A DNA stretch of 64,000 bases from Cladopsammia gracilis (GCA_022457155.1 JAJGOT010000359.1:793501-857500), one strand, 5' to 3'; positions 45,150 through 56,544 are shown, counted from the first letter of the stretch. The notes: generated from the sequence alone by a model not told the origin. Translations and numbers: made by a program.

Positions 45150-46502
45150 TTATCTCGAAACGTCGCATTTGTGAGTATCATCCATCTCACAAGACAGGCA
45201 GCATTTACCATCGACTTCCACGTTTTGCGCACCATCTCCAAAGTGATCTCCTATCGCTTTGCACAAACATTCACCGACAAATGGTCTATAGATATAGCAC
45301 CAACATTGCTTGAATTCATCTTCTTTCTTGATTTTCTCAAAAGATTGGTTATTTCGTGTCCAGAAAGGAAGCCTTTGCCAATCTGGATATTCGTTGAATA
45401 ATAGTAGCGCTTCTGCCGGCTCTCCATCTCTGCCTGCACAACCAAACTCTTGGACCCAAAGCTGCAGACTAGGCAGGCATAACACTTGGATGACATATCT
45501 CACGTGAGGTATGTCAATTCCAACGCCAAATGCCTTTGTGCTACAATTTACTTGTAGGGCCTTTTCTTTAAATGCTTTGTGCACCTGCTTCTTTCTCTTT
45601 TGATGTCATTGAACCACTGCTTCCGACATAATACTCGGCTTTGATGCCCATTTCATTTAAGGTTTTTTTCCTTTAAGGCATTTCCTTTAAGGCTTTCTAC
45701 AATCTATAGCAAAGGAGGCATACACAATAACACAGTTCTGTTCTATTTTCTCTTTTATCCTCTTTGCATTGGGAGCGAAGCGATCACCTTCCGAGACTGT
45801 TTTTCGACGTCTTGTTCCCTTTGCTTAGTGTTTCACCGAAACTGTGTCCTCTTCCTATAGAAACGTACACATTCGGCCTGTCAACACTTCCTCTGACTAC
45901 AAAGGGAGATCTCAACATATCCTTCAGTTCATCCAAAATGGCTGGCATTGCTGTGGCCGTCAAGGCAGCAGTAGGGGTTTTTTGGAACAGGTTCTTCAGT
46001 GCGGAATGAGCCGCCCCATTGCCAAATGTAGTGGGCTACATTTATGGCTATGTAAGCCAATTTTCCATCTTCCATTTTTCTCATTTTCTCTAAACAACCA
46101 CTTCTTTATTCACTTGCTCCAAATAGGAACTCCGGTGTCAATGTAAACGATCTTTGAATGATCCCCAGGCGGGTTATTGAAAACTTCGTTGTAATCTGCC
46201 AGAGTGTGATCCGATCCCAGTCGTACCACTGTAATGCCTTTTTCTGTTAAACTGACAACTTGGTCTTGCATGAATGATACGGTGGGGCACAAACATATGG
46301 ACATTTGGTGGTTGAACATTGCGGCTGGTAGCTGGTAAACTAAACTCTTGCCACTTGACGTTGACTGGATCACAACCACATCCTGTCCATTTGTAATCGC
46401 ATTTATTGCGTGTTCTTGAAATTTCCTTAGCGATGGAATGTTAAAATAGGTGTTTAAGTGGCCACTCCACTTAATTTTGTTATCATGTGAAATGGGGTGC
46501 AA
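45150..46502 (-). pseudogene. RecQ-type helicase domain, decayed
   Basis: Motifs in order on minus: LRKFQEHAINAITNGQDVVV, QSTSSGKSLVYQLPAAM (Walker A), CPTVSFMQDQVVSL, NVAHYIWQWGGSFRTE (DEAH degraded to NVAH) and PTAALTATAMP. Then come SVDRPNVYVSIGR, CVIVYASFAIDCRKAL, VNCSTKAFGVGIDIPHVRYV and QEFGCAGRDGEPAEALLLF (motif VI, Arg replaced by Cys). A C-terminal cysteine set (CWCYIYRPFVGECLC, CCLSC) resembles the RecQ zinc-binding region. No intron is seen between motifs, but several frameshifts and stops occur between 46130 and 45590. ATP hydrolysis would be lost with DEAH. Confidence 0.85.
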
Positions 46503-47150
46503 ACTTTCCAGTCCCTCATAGGCAGAGATGTTCCCTCAATTGTTACAGTTCTTTACGTTTTCTCTTGGCTTGTAGTTGATTTTGATGGTTCTTCACTTTC
46601 ATTTGGTATCTGCTGACTTGCTTCAGTTGCCTCGCACAGGTCTTCCAGTTGACATTGAGTGCTCTTTTGAAAAAGACTTGAGCTTGGTCTTGGTTCGATT
46701 TGTTTCTCTATTGCTTCTGTAGTCATCCGTAAGTCTTGATAGGACCTCTTTTTATTTGCAGGAACAGACGTGGATGAAAGAGTGCTTAACAGTTCGGGGT
46801 AATTCTCTCGGGCGATGCTTGGGCGGTTAGCTTGATTCTGGCAACATGGCTCTCTTTCCTCTGCGTTACATCCCAGAGGGTTTGTACTTGACAGGCCTTC
46901 GCTTTCAGTTGGTTGCTGACGTTTCGTTTCTGTTATCTTGTGAGGGTCTTCCTGATGACAATGCTGGCTGGTTTGGCAACGTCGTGCGCTTGGCATCAAC
47001 TCTTGTTTTTGTTATTCTGCTGTTGTTTTTGTTGGCCACAATGATCTGGACGCGGAATTGCTGAAAGTGTTTTGGCTGAAGCTCTTTATACCAGGCTTTT
47101 TTTAAAGGAGACTAGGAGGGTGAAAGTGAAGCACTTGTTAACAGAATTGC
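46503..47150 (-). pseudogene. Low-complexity linker between kinase and RecQ domains
   Basis: A largely open, hydrophilic stretch (46999-46553) is rich in Ser, Gln, Glu and Thr with no fold motif (for example EATEASQQIPNESEEPS). It connects the kinase C-lobe to the RecQ N-terminus on the same strand with no sign of intervening promoter or element, suggesting a single ancestral reading frame. Confidence 0.5.
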
Positions 47151-47159
47151 ATTTGGTCG

Positions 47160-48123
47160 CTGTTATCTTCATTTCTTGCTTCAACAACTGAAATACGACC
47201 CCACAATTTGTCCAGTCTTTCAGTAACTGTAGTCATTGTTGGGCGACCTGAAGGGTTTTGTTGCCAGCAATCCTGCATAAGACTTGTATACGGCTCCAAA
47301 CGACTGACAGTTTAGACGTAAGGCCACTTTCCTTCAATTGCTAGATTAGCCACGACTGGCATTTCCCCTCGTGGTACTTGGGACTGCCAAGGATGTTTCA
47401 ATGCTGGGTACAGGAGTTCGTACATAACCATTCCAAAGGAGTAGACATCTGGAATTTTTCATTGATACCACATTATCCACAAAATATTCAGGAGGAACAA
47501 ATGCGGCTGTTCCCACCATGCTGAGAGATTTTGTCTTCAACAGAGTGCTTGCTGTAGCTGTGATAGCACCATGGACTTCTCCAAAGTGTTTTATTTCATT
47601 GCTGTGCAAGTATTTAAGCCCCTGTGAGATTTGTAAGGCTTCCAGTTTCAGATCCATGGGAATAGATGTTTTCAGGTCATTGATCATCTCCTGCATGTTG
47701 TGGTAAACAGATCTTTGGTTTTTCAAATTGCACATCTTTTCCCATCAATTCTATCACCAATGACATTTCCTCGGGGCATATGCCTAGGCATTTTACAACG
47801 TTTGGATGCGACAGACGGAGGAGGACGTTAGCTTCTCCGACCATATCATGGTAGGCTGTCACGCTTTTGCTGATCTTGTACTGTTTAACAGCCACGTCTG
47901 TACTGTTCCATTCACCCCTATACACTATCGCACAACGTCCCTCTCCAATAACACCTTTTAGTGCAAGTTCTGACCACTTTATGTAATGATGGAATACAAC
48001 AACAATACAATACTTTATTTTCACTTTATTTTCATGATGATTGTCGATAAGAGACTTTTTCGATGTTTTTGTCCTGGAAAACGTTACAGGCAGCCCTATT
48101 TGGTCTTTATGCGGCGGGTCCAT
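47160..48123 (-). pseudogene. Protein kinase domain, decayed, upstream of RecQ
   Basis: The N-lobe reads IKWSELALKGVIGEGRCAIV, YRGEW and DVAVKQY (VAIK Lys). Next come EANVLLRLSHPNVVKCLGIC and LVIELM. After a frameshift near 47710 the C-lobe gives ALQISQGLKYLHSNEIKH, but the HRDxKxxN loop is replaced by GEVHGAITATAS and DFG is not found. Then MVGTAAFVPPEYF (APE-like) and, in another frame, SLMQDCWQQNPSGRPTMTTV (subdomain XI). It resembles receptor-less tyrosine-kinase-like or TKL kinases of invertebrates. The catalytic Asp is gone, so it is a pseudogene or pseudokinase. Confidence 0.85.
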
Positions 48124-49084
48124 GAATATCCAGTTCTATTTGACGGGTAGCATGCCTGTAGAAACAAATTCTTTAACACTTTAATATTTTATTTAGCTTT
48201 CCAGAGGTGGTCAGTTTGCACTGGCGTTTCCAACATAACAAACAACTGAAAGTATATTCTGATTGAAAGACAGCTACCACAAGGAGAGCATAGGGTCCAC
48301 GCTAGAATGATTAATTACTATTAATTAATTGATTATTAAAGTTTACATCTTAGAGCCCACAAATCCCCAAACCACTCCAAAAGTGCAAGTTTCTTCCAAC
48401 CTCTGCACTAAAGTAACAGACTTGTTTTCAAGGGTAGGAAGGTTGGGGGGGGGGCATATTTTTAGATAGAGTAACAGGTGCGACTGAGAAATGGTTGGAC
48501 TTGTATGAGGGAGTCGGATTTTGAGTTTGTTTTAATTTTGAATTTGAAAGATGTTAAGGTTCACAACAATAGTGCCACTAAATTACCTCCCGCTAAATTG
48601 TATGCTTTATTTTTTTGACATTTAAAAAATGTGATCAATTTTTTCGTTGTTTTGTTATGATATTTTCATTTTCATTTATTTGTATGTTTTGGAATGTTCG
48701 GTGTTCCAGTTTTATCACAGGGCACATAACACAGGACTTTCACTAGTTCTAGTCAATCAGCTTTTATCATATAACGGGGAAGAAAAGGGTTGGGGATTAT
48801 AAACGGGGGGAGGGGAGGGGCTTATGGGAAGCAGTTCTAAACTGCCAAGCCTCCCTCTCTCCTCTCTGGTTAAAGGGCCATCTTACTGTAAACAAGAAGA
48901 TATATTCCGTTTTTAAGCCCCCCTCCCTCATATAAGCCCCCAATCGCAACTTTCTCCTTTTCCTTATTTCCTCACTATATAACTGTCCTCACAGAAATTG
49001 TTGAACTCTAGGCCGTATTATTTTCTTTGTTCTGTTTTATTATAAAACTGTTGCATTTAATGCTCTCAGTACTTGTACCCAAAT
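48124..49084. other. No recognisable gene
   Basis: AT-rich. Two G-runs lie near 48446-48454 and 48805-48815. No coding or RNA motif is seen. Confidence 0.4.
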
Positions 49085-49190
49085 GACAGCTGCGTAGGCC
49101 GAAGTCCCGGTGGAGCATCGTATTCATAGAACCTATACCCGTCATTTTTCTTGGACATGGCTAGCGGAATGTTTCCCGGGTGTGCGTGTG
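49085..49190 (-). repeat. Dispersed repeat family R1, copy 3
   Basis: On the minus strand: GGGAAACATTCCGCTAGCCA, then AAAATGACGGGTATAGGTTC and CGGGACTTCGGCC. It matches the other R1 copies in order and spacing, but is more diverged. Confidence 0.75.
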
Positions 49191-49667
49191 CCCGCTGCCC
49201 TCCGGGCTCCGCTGTCCCTAGGTACTTGGTGTATCCCTGATCATAATGTATGGTACTTCATGTATCTCTTCTTCCCTTATTCCCTTATTGTAATGTATTT
49301 AGATATATTGCAGTGTAATTTAGGGTCGGATTACAGGATCTAGGGTTAAAACACTGATTTTAGTATTTAGGGTTAAGCACTGATTCCAGCATTTCCAGTG
49401 TATCGAAAGGGTTAGTTCTTATATATGGTCTGGGCTAGCACCATATTATCTTATATCCCTTAAAAATTACAGTTTCCGGCAGCTAGTCCTCGGTGGTGTA
49501 GTGGATAGTGTGCATAACAACGAAACCTTTTGAAACATTTAGAGCATTGTTCGCTCCTCCTGAATGTTATAACAAAACGTACAAGAATAATTACTTTAAA
49601 ATAACACAACGAGTGGTATTAGTCAGTGTGCACACTATTAAAGAAACAGGCGGTGCAGTTGACTGTT

Positions 49668-50648
49668 CTAAAGGAAATCTATGTCCCAATAATCAGACGA
49701 CAGGACACTGTTCCACTCTTCGTAGAACAAAGGAAAGGATGGATATGTAGTAGGGAGATCCAGCACTGCTCCGCAAGTGTGTACCACAGGTCGTCTAACA
49801 GTACCCTCCAAAGTGTTGAACGAGTGTTCCAATCATATTGGAACCGTTGCAAAATCGGAGGAACTTTGTTAATTTCTCACTCTCCAATCCACGTACATAT
49901 TGCTTCATGTAGGACATGGTCTCCCTTTGAGCATTGGTTTCAGCATTTGCATCTAAAAGTGCTATCACCTTCTTAGTGGTCGGTTTTCCTCTTTCAAAGA
50001 ACTGCTGAAGCAGATCTGGTGACTGAAATTCTTGCTGAAGCACAAGTAACGGTGTACTCCAGCTGTCCATGATGTATCTTGGAATTTGGACCAACTCCTT
50101 ATGGGCTATCTCCAAGACGATATCTCTGACTTGCTCCGCTTTGGGAATGGTCTTGCACCCAAACCAATCCAACAGTTCCAGCCATTCCTCCTCGTGTTTC
50201 TTATCCAATCCCTTATTCAAAGCGAGCTTGACCAATTCTCTTTCATCTTTACTGAGTTAGGCCAGGAATGAGTCTATAAACAGTTCATTGGTTATGGCGC
50301 TTTCACCGAAGACTGGCTGTCATAAAGGCTCTGTTTAATCTGGCAGGGAAAAATTTCACTTGCTTGTAACCTTTGACAATTATTCTTCCTATTGACTCCC
50401 ACTCTGAAACTTGGAAGTCGTGTCTTACGACGGGAGCTCTCTCCTCTTCCCCATTTGTACAAGATTCATAGAAGGCGCCCCAAAATGAGGAAAGTGCATC
50501 AAGGAAAACACCATTGTTATCCACGCCATCCTCTTCTTTCCCAAAAGCATTAATCATGACCACGTTGAGTGGGATGCCCATTAAAGTTTCCTCTTTAAAG
50601 AGGCTAATCATATCCGCCATAACTTGAACTCTTCTTATCTTTACAACC
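49668..50648 (-). pseudogene. HECT-domain E3 ubiquitin ligase C-terminal exon, decayed
   Basis: The exon follows TTTCATTGCAG at 50649: KIRRVQVMADMISLFKEETL, VVMINAFGKEEDGVDNNGVF, FQVSEWESIGRIIVKGYKQV and LNRAFMTASL. After a frameshift at about 50325 it continues FGESAITNELFIDSFLA, a TAA where Tyr is expected, and LSKDERELVKLALNKGLDKK. A second shift near 49830 precedes VRRPVVHTCGAVLDLPTTYP and YWDIDFL. HTCG holds the catalytic Cys of HECT ligases, followed by the usual LP-xY. This layout matches G2E3/HECT-like genes that are multicopy in cnidarians. Three lesions suggest a pseudogene, or uncorrected indels. Confidence 0.85.
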
Positions 50649-50893
50649 CTGCAATGAAACCAAAACAAAAAGAGAGACATTCAGGGTTATTTCATAACCG
50701 TAACTACTTCCTTCCCCTCCCCTCGCGTGTCTTGCGCATCCCGCACACGCCCGAAAACTCACCTGAGTGCCCCGGCCCAATAACGCCTGTTGTACAGGCT
50801 ATTAATAATACTCTTACTGCATGAATTAGTTGGCTCACAGGAGCCTTTGATTAATTAAATCAATTTACAATCAAGCCCAAGATAGCACCTTAC

Positions 50894-51101
50894 CTGCGAG
50901 TTGTTTGCTTTGATTCTAAGCTGTGTCCACACTTGAATCATTACTGAGGGGTATAACGTCCGCAACCGCCGGCCTAGAGGAGTCGTCTTCAATGATAACC
51001 ACGTTATCAGTGGAGCCCTGATTGTTGGTAATTCCCATGCAGGTAAGGGGTTCATTGTTGCTCTCCGCCAACTCCTCATCGCCTGGATCTCCAATATCGG
51101 T
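50894..51101 (-). pseudogene. Probable upstream exon of the HECT-like gene
   Basis: The exon is bounded by a TTTTTAG acceptor at 51102 and a CAG-GTAAGG donor at 50893. One frame reads TDIGDPGDEELAESNNEP and continues acidic (STDNVVIIEDDSSRPAV), then meets a stop. Another frame is open to the donor (MIQVWTQLRIKANNSQ). Acidic linkers ahead of the HECT domain are usual in this family. The change of frame suggests an indel. Confidence 0.5.
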
Positions 51102-51109
51102 CTAAAAAG

Positions 51110-52075
51110 AAAAAAGTAATATGTCATTTTCTTAAACTGAGATGGCTTCCTTGCGTTCCTGCGTGTACAACAGTTGTATGAAGTGGGCGGAGTTTCTATA
51201 AAAAAAAAAAAACAGATCGCGTCGCATAGAAGATTACCCCACGGCGAGAATATACCAAATCGGGTGCTGACAGTATTACTAAACTGAAAGGAATGGTCTC
51301 TGACACCAGGCAAAATATCAGTTCCTCAACAATATATATATATATATCACTTAATCTTAATTGGAAATCGAACATTGAGCGTTTTGTGTTAAGAAAAAAG
51401 ACTTGCAAAGGTCAAAAGCAAAGTGAAGAGACTTGTTTAATTTTTCTAGTCGAAACGGGTTTCTGTGAAGGACACTCTTCTATTATTTTATCATGCTGCG
51501 CACATACATTTTTCAGTTGTTCCCTGGCCCAATTTTATAGTATTATATTTTCTGTCAACGTCATATAGCTAGGATTAAATGTTGTAAATAGTGCAAAGAA
51601 TAAAGAAAGTCAAAAGTTAAGTTCCCCTGACCTTTTCTTCCAAATACTTTGGGAGGTGGTACTGACAAAAAATTTCGCGCTCGGTCTTCCATTGACCTCT
51701 TTCTGTTGTGCAAGTAGCGCTCAGCTCCTGCAAATTGGGTAAATTGCATGCATAAGTATCCTAAGCGTCATCTCACCAGCTTGTTCAACAAAAACTCTTG
51801 CTTCTAAACTACCATATAGTGTTCTTAATTAAGACTTTCGATAAATTTTGGTTGACTAAACATGCAGGAGTAGAGGTGTAAACCGACAACGAAGCTTCAG
51901 GACTGAAATATAACTGCAATGTAGATTGCACTGACCTTTTTGTCGTCATCTTGGTCACAAAAATACCAAGGCAAAAAGTCACTGCAGCAAATAAAGGTAA
52001 ATGGAAAGGTTCGCAGTCACCAAATGGGAGTGATATTATTTATTATTGTCATTATAAGAGAGGATCTCGAAGACG
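51110..52075. other. No recognisable gene
   Basis: AT-rich, with a short (AT)n run near 51331-51347. No motif is seen. Confidence 0.4.
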
Positions 52076-52516
52076 GTGGAGAGATTAAAGGAGATTGCAC
52101 CAGAGAAGACCCGGCGTGTACTAGATCTGGCCACGGAAAAAGGATCGTCAATGTGGCTCACAGTGCTTCCTCTCAAAGAGCTCAAAGAGAACAAAAAGCA
52201 GTTTCGCGATGGGATCATGCTATGCTATGACTGGCCAATTAACGACGTACCATCAATGTGCGTGTGCGGGGAAGCGTTTACCGTTGACCATGCCATGATC
52301 TGTAAGAAGGGCGGTTTTGTCATCCAGTGGCATAATGAGCTCAGAGACCTTGAGGCGGAGTTTCTGGATATGGTATGTAATGACGTCGCTATTGAACCGG
52401 TGCTCCAATATACTTCAGGAGAGCAGTTAACAAGAGGATCTAACAAATCGCAGGATGCAAGGCTCGATATACATGCACGTGGATTTTGGGAGCCCCAACG
52501 ATCAGCCTTTTTTTGA
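52076..52516 (+). pseudogene. Retroelement C-terminal fragment, zinc-knuckle and endonuclease-like
   Basis: The frame reads [76 protein letters not shown] and [21 protein letters not shown]-x-C ... H-x3-C followed by DxRxDI and ARGFWxxxRSAFFD is a module I know from RT-bearing multicopy genes of corals. It resembles a restriction-like endonuclease with its zinc knuckle, though the identity is inference. It breaks at a T7 run where one extra T closes the frame (FF-stop instead of FFDL). The upstream RT is absent. Confidence 0.65.
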
Positions 52517-53075
52517 TTTAAATTAAATTAAAAAATTAAAAATTAAATTTGGCGACCCGACAATGGTCACAGTGCGAATATATGGGAGGGTGGGTGGGGA
52601 AACCAATTCCGCCGTCAGCTCCCAGGACTTGCCCATATGTAAACCGCATCCCCTCATACCTGCACAATCCCCGCCGCACTGCAGTTGAGCCAAAGTGATA
52701 ATTTATTCATATGTAGCAACCTTATATGCGTTACTTTAATGTATGCAGTGTGAATAGTAAACTATCCAACACTGCATCCATTGTCAAACTGCAATAAGAT
52801 TGGGGATAAATTTGGCTCCCATCCCTTTGTGTCATTCAGTGTCCTTCTGTTCACCATACTAAGGATGGGCTCCTCCCCAATATTAATAACTAACTCAGGA
52901 GGCCATCGATAGGTTGCCCAAGATGTCTACCCTGAAACGTAGTCGTAACTCCCCAAAACTAAACCCAAACCTTAACCCGATAGCCCTGGTGGGAGAGACT
53001 GTCCACCTTGACTCACAGACGTTTCTTCTCATGAGATCTCTTCTCTGGGCTGTCCGAACGCACACACAAACCGTT
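52517..53075. other. No recognisable gene
   Basis: An AT-rich run at 52516-52550 is followed by TGGCGACCCGACAATGG at 52550-52566, which looks like a retroelement boundary. Nothing else is identified. Confidence 0.35.
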
Positions 53076-53558
53076 TCAACTGATTAATGTCTTGCCATGT
53101 ACTGGTAGGCTGTGCACCCGCATTCGAGGCCAGCCTTGCCGAAGTCCCATTTGAGTTCCAAACCTTCGCCAGAGGTGGTTGTAACCTGACTTGTCAGCGA
53201 GAACAGACTGGTAAGAGTCCTTGAAGAGATACCGAGGCAAATCCTTCACCGTGTCTGATGAGAAAGGCTTCTTCAGCATCCATAAGTTTAAGTACCGCGC
53301 ATCGTGACACACTCTCAGCTTCGTGGGCTCAACCGTTACGGGTAGTACTAAATTAGGTGGTTTTACGTGACCAACCTTACCCATGACCAAGATCGCACCG
53401 GTTTGCAGGCGACATGAAAGCGTTTTCCGGATAGATTCTCCAAATTGTTTACACGATACGTTATTCCTCAGTGAATATTCTGTGGGTGGTCGGTCAGAAT
53501 TGTGACGTTCGCCGTTGAACGTACCCCTAAAGTGTCTGAAGTATGGGACTATGCACAC
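53076..53558 (-). pseudogene. DIRS-like reverse transcriptase N-terminal fragment
   Basis: The frame reads CRLQTGAILVMGKVGHVKPP, LVLPVTVEPTKLRVCHDARY, LNLWMLKKPFSSDTVKDLPR and SYQSVLADKSGYNHL. These are DIRS RT blocks equivalent to those at 28.6 kb, here with VLADKSGYNH for motif A. After GYNH the frame is lost and the catalytic YxDD is not seen. It may belong to the same element as the gag at 55.2-56.9 kb on the same strand. Confidence 0.8.
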
Positions 53559-54539
53559 ATTATGCTCTCTCTAAGACAGGACCTCCTTCTGGTTCAATGA
53601 AGGTGCCAACTTCGCCATTTCTGTTCAATTAGCTGCATTTCTATGGAGTTCCTCTGCGACAAAATGGTCCGCATCCCGGAACATTAATTCATCAATCTGT
53701 CCAATAACCTCTCCCTTTTCTACTAGTCGAGTCATTTTCAAGCCGGTCATTTCCTGCCCTCTCACTGCTGACCCATACGGGATTTCCCTTAGTATTCACC
53801 CCGAGTCGCATTTGCGGAATCACCGGTACTAATGATGGAGGTATCAAAGTTATCACTTTTTCCCATGACCAGTATATCGCCTGAAGCGAAAAACAAAAAA
53901 AGGCGAAATACGTGTGTGAAAAAACCCCATATAAGTCAGCAGAGAGGGGTCAGTTTTGACCCAGTATGACCGAGAGGGTTTTGAGATACCCTGGTTTCAA
54001 AACTCTCGACTCCCTGTGACTATAGACAGAAGTTTCAATAGGGAAAAAGAAAATTTATAGCACTCGCGGATCAAAGGGAGAGCATGGGGGGGTTGGATTT
54101 GAGGAAATATATTAGCATTTTAAATATTTACGTCACCCTTTCGCCATATATTTACGGTACTGGTCCCCCCTTTAAGCCTCATTAATTTAGATTCGCCCCT
54201 TTACACCCCAGTAAGTCAACAAACAACCTATTCTAATGCTCCGCGTTTATTGCACTTATACAATCGTGAAAGAAATATATTTCTCATGTGACAACACCGG
54301 TCCTTACATCTACTTAATTCTGGAGTCTTTATCTACTTATGGTCTCTAGAACGACCTCGGGAGGTCCACTTTCCCTCTCGCTGTTTGACCAGGCGGTGAC
54401 ATATCGGCGGTGACATATCGGTGAGACCTCATAAACATTAAACAGTCATCATGTTTAAATGTCATTGAATTCTCAATACTCCCATTTTTTGTTGTTGTTG
54501 TTGTTTCTTTCGCTGATGTCTCATCCCCACTTGTTTGTT
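53559..54539. other. No recognisable gene
   Basis: Probable decayed gag-pol linker or repeat DNA. There are only short frames. Confidence 0.35.
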
Positions 54540-55010
54540 TGTTTTTTTTTTTATTTTTTTTGTCTGGGTGAGCTCTCACACCATTTCTTTTTCTCTGGTG
54601 AACTCTCCCCCATTCCTCTTTCCTTTGATGAACTCTCACCCCATTTCTCTTCTTGCCTTTGGCGAACTCTCACCCATTTCGTTCTTTTGTTTTCTCTTCT
54701 ATTTTCTTTCCATTTTTTTTCTCTTTTCCTTGGTGACCTCTCACCCCATTTTTTTCTCTTTTCCTCGGTGACCTCTCACCCCATTTTTTTCTCTTTTCCT
54801 TGGTGACCTCTCACCCCATTTTTTTTCTTTTCTTTTCCTTGGTGAACTCACCCATTTTTTTTCTTTTCTTTGGTGACCTCTCACCCATTTTTTTCTCTTT
54901 TCTTTGGTGAACTCTCACCCATTTTCTCTTCTCCTTGGTGAACTCTCGCCCATTTTCTATTTCTTTTCTTTGGTGAACTCTCACCCATTTTTTTCTCTTT
55001 TAGCGCATGG
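54540..55010. repeat. ~37-bp minisatellite (GGTGAACTCTCACCCATTTTTT-type)
   Basis: About 12 imperfect units carry GGTGA(A/C)CTCTCACCC followed by a T/C-rich spacer, strongly CT-biased on plus. On the DIRS coding strand it would read as repeated Lys/Glu/Gly/Ser peptide such as KKMGESSPKK. It lies exactly after the gag-RT linker sequence LQGYPNQSTVHHILNGFPQG. Confidence 0.92.
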
Positions 55011-56110
55011 CAGGTTGGAGTATTCTTTGGGGCCTCTGGGACCGGAATAGCTGATTTTGAAGCCTTGGGGGAACCCGTTAAGTATGTGGTGGACGGTTGA
55101 TTGGTTAGGGTAGCCCTGGAGATAAAATGACAGTTGAGGGATGTTAAAGGGGATGGGAGGAGTGAGGTGGGAGAGATACTCAAGAGTGGCCTCGGGAGGA
55201 ACTGCTAGAGTTCGAAGATGATTTAGACCTCTCCTCTCTGTTGCGGGACAGTTTCGCATGCTCTTGGCCTGAGTGGGTTGCAGCACATCCTGGCTGGTTG
55301 CACCTGTGTTTGTAGGGGCAGGGGGTGCACAGGGCCTGCCCTTGTTGAAGTTGAAGCAGACATCTGCTTGGGGGAGGGCATCCCGAGACCTAGGGGTGGA
55401 GAGAGGGCAGACGTCAGAGAAGTGGTCAGTGTTACCACACCATCTGCAGCCAGACTTAGGGAGGCCCGTGAATGTGTCCAGATATAGCTGGACATCCCAT
55501 TCCCCCCACTTAAGGGAGAGGTCATATACTTACCAGGCCATTCCGAGGAATTTTCTCGCCGCCTCGCGAATTAACTGCTGATATGCGATTAAATCGGAGG
55601 CACGCGAAGGGTGAGCTGATACCATGACTGAAAAGAAAATGGCATAGGCATCTAGCCATTTGTCAATGGTGGTGATCCTGGGGCATTTGGAGGAAGGGGG
55701 GAGAGGGATGGTTATCCCTTGTTCGTGTGCGAATTCAGTGTCATTAAGTAGGGAAGATAGGGGCAGGAGAGTAGCAAAGTCCACGTACTCACCGTTCGTG
55801 ATGGATGTCGTGGTAGTCTTCGTCAAGTGACTGGTGAGCGAAGGTTGGCAGTACTCCGGGTGAAGAGCAGCTACGTGGGATGGATTGGAGGCATCAAAGA
55901 TTGAAGGCAAGCGAGAAGCATCGGGTAGGAGGCTCATGTTGTCTGCGCGGCCTTGTTGTTGCTGTTGGCAGAGCTGTTGGCCGCCATCTTGAATGTGCGG
56001 TGGGATCGGGAGACTGGGTTCGAAAGCGTGGGGACTTGGTCCAACTCTCAGTCCACTAGTCGATTCGCCGCCGCGCATTTCCCTTTCGTAAACGGTCGTT
56101 GCCATTTTAG
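55011..56110 (-). pseudogene. DIRS-type gag with CCHC and CCCH zinc motifs, and start of RT linker
   Basis: Minus strand: SRLPSIFDASNPSHVAALHP, GEYVDFATLLPLSSLLND, CPRITTIDKWLDAYAIFFSV, then in shifted frames CRWCGNTDHFSDVC (CCHC). CFNFNKGRPCAPCPYKHRCN then leads into CAATHSGQEH, and PFNIPQLSFYLQGYPNQSTV opens the RT region. LPSIFD and the FNxGxPC-PC-KH-C knuckle are signatures of cnidarian DIRS/RT element gag proteins as I remember them. Several frameshifts. The minisatellite follows immediately. Confidence 0.8.
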
Positions 56111-56544
56111 CGACACTTAGAAAAATTTTCACCAATTTTAGAATTATTTTTTCTATCAGAAAAAGAAAAATGGAATATAATTACCTGGAATCGAACCCGG
56201 AACCTCTGCATGCTAACATCTCTCTCTTACCACTAGACCACTGGGTTGATCCGGCAAACCCAAGAAAAATTTAATTATAAAACATGCTTTTCTTAATATA
56301 TATCAATAACGGGTCACCCTAACCCTAAACCTCACCTAACCGTGAATCTAGCTTAGATCTAATAATCGCTTTACCTAGGCCCAATTTGATCTAATAATGA
56401 TAGCCTATTTTCGTCCCAATCCAGGCATAAACTAGAGAGAAATAGCATCGACCATTACAAGAAGGCTTGGTTACTAATGAATGCTAATGATGGCATCGAC
56501 CGTTAAAAATGGCATCGACCGTTTGCTAATAATGGCATCGACCG
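56111..56544. repeat. Insertion in gag: inverted repeat, tRNA-like and GGCATCGACCGTT repeats
   Basis: Arms of about 42 bp (56068-56109 and 56549-56591 inverted, shared CCGTTTACGAAAGGGAAAT) bracket this interval. Inside are a tRNA-like sequence (56184-56255) and, near the right arm, four copies of ATGGCATCGACCGTT at 56489, 56509, 56532 and 56551. Confidence 0.75.
56184..56255 (-). tRNA. tRNA-like sequence (tRNA-Ala-like), probably a SINE head or relic
   Basis: The minus strand carries an A box TGGTCTAGTGG, a TTAGCAT anticodon-loop-like stretch and a B box GGGTTCGATTCC, in the right order and spacing for pol III. The loop and B-box context recall tRNA-Ala(AGC). The acceptor ends do not pair and the T stem has a mismatch, so it is unlikely to be a functional tRNA. 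Confidence 0.55.

Noticed and set aside
52550..52566. Retroviral-style primer-binding site after TGGCGACCC
   Set aside because: Resemblance to TGG-starting sites only; no LTR or matching tRNA end could be shown.
54459..54806. Plus-strand Phe/Ser-rich membrane-like frame
   Set aside because: Produced by the CT-biased minisatellite; the element's coding strand is minus.
56318..56345. Telomere-like CCCTAACCCTAAACC sequence
   Set aside because: Only about two units long and interior to an element; not an interstitial telomere array.
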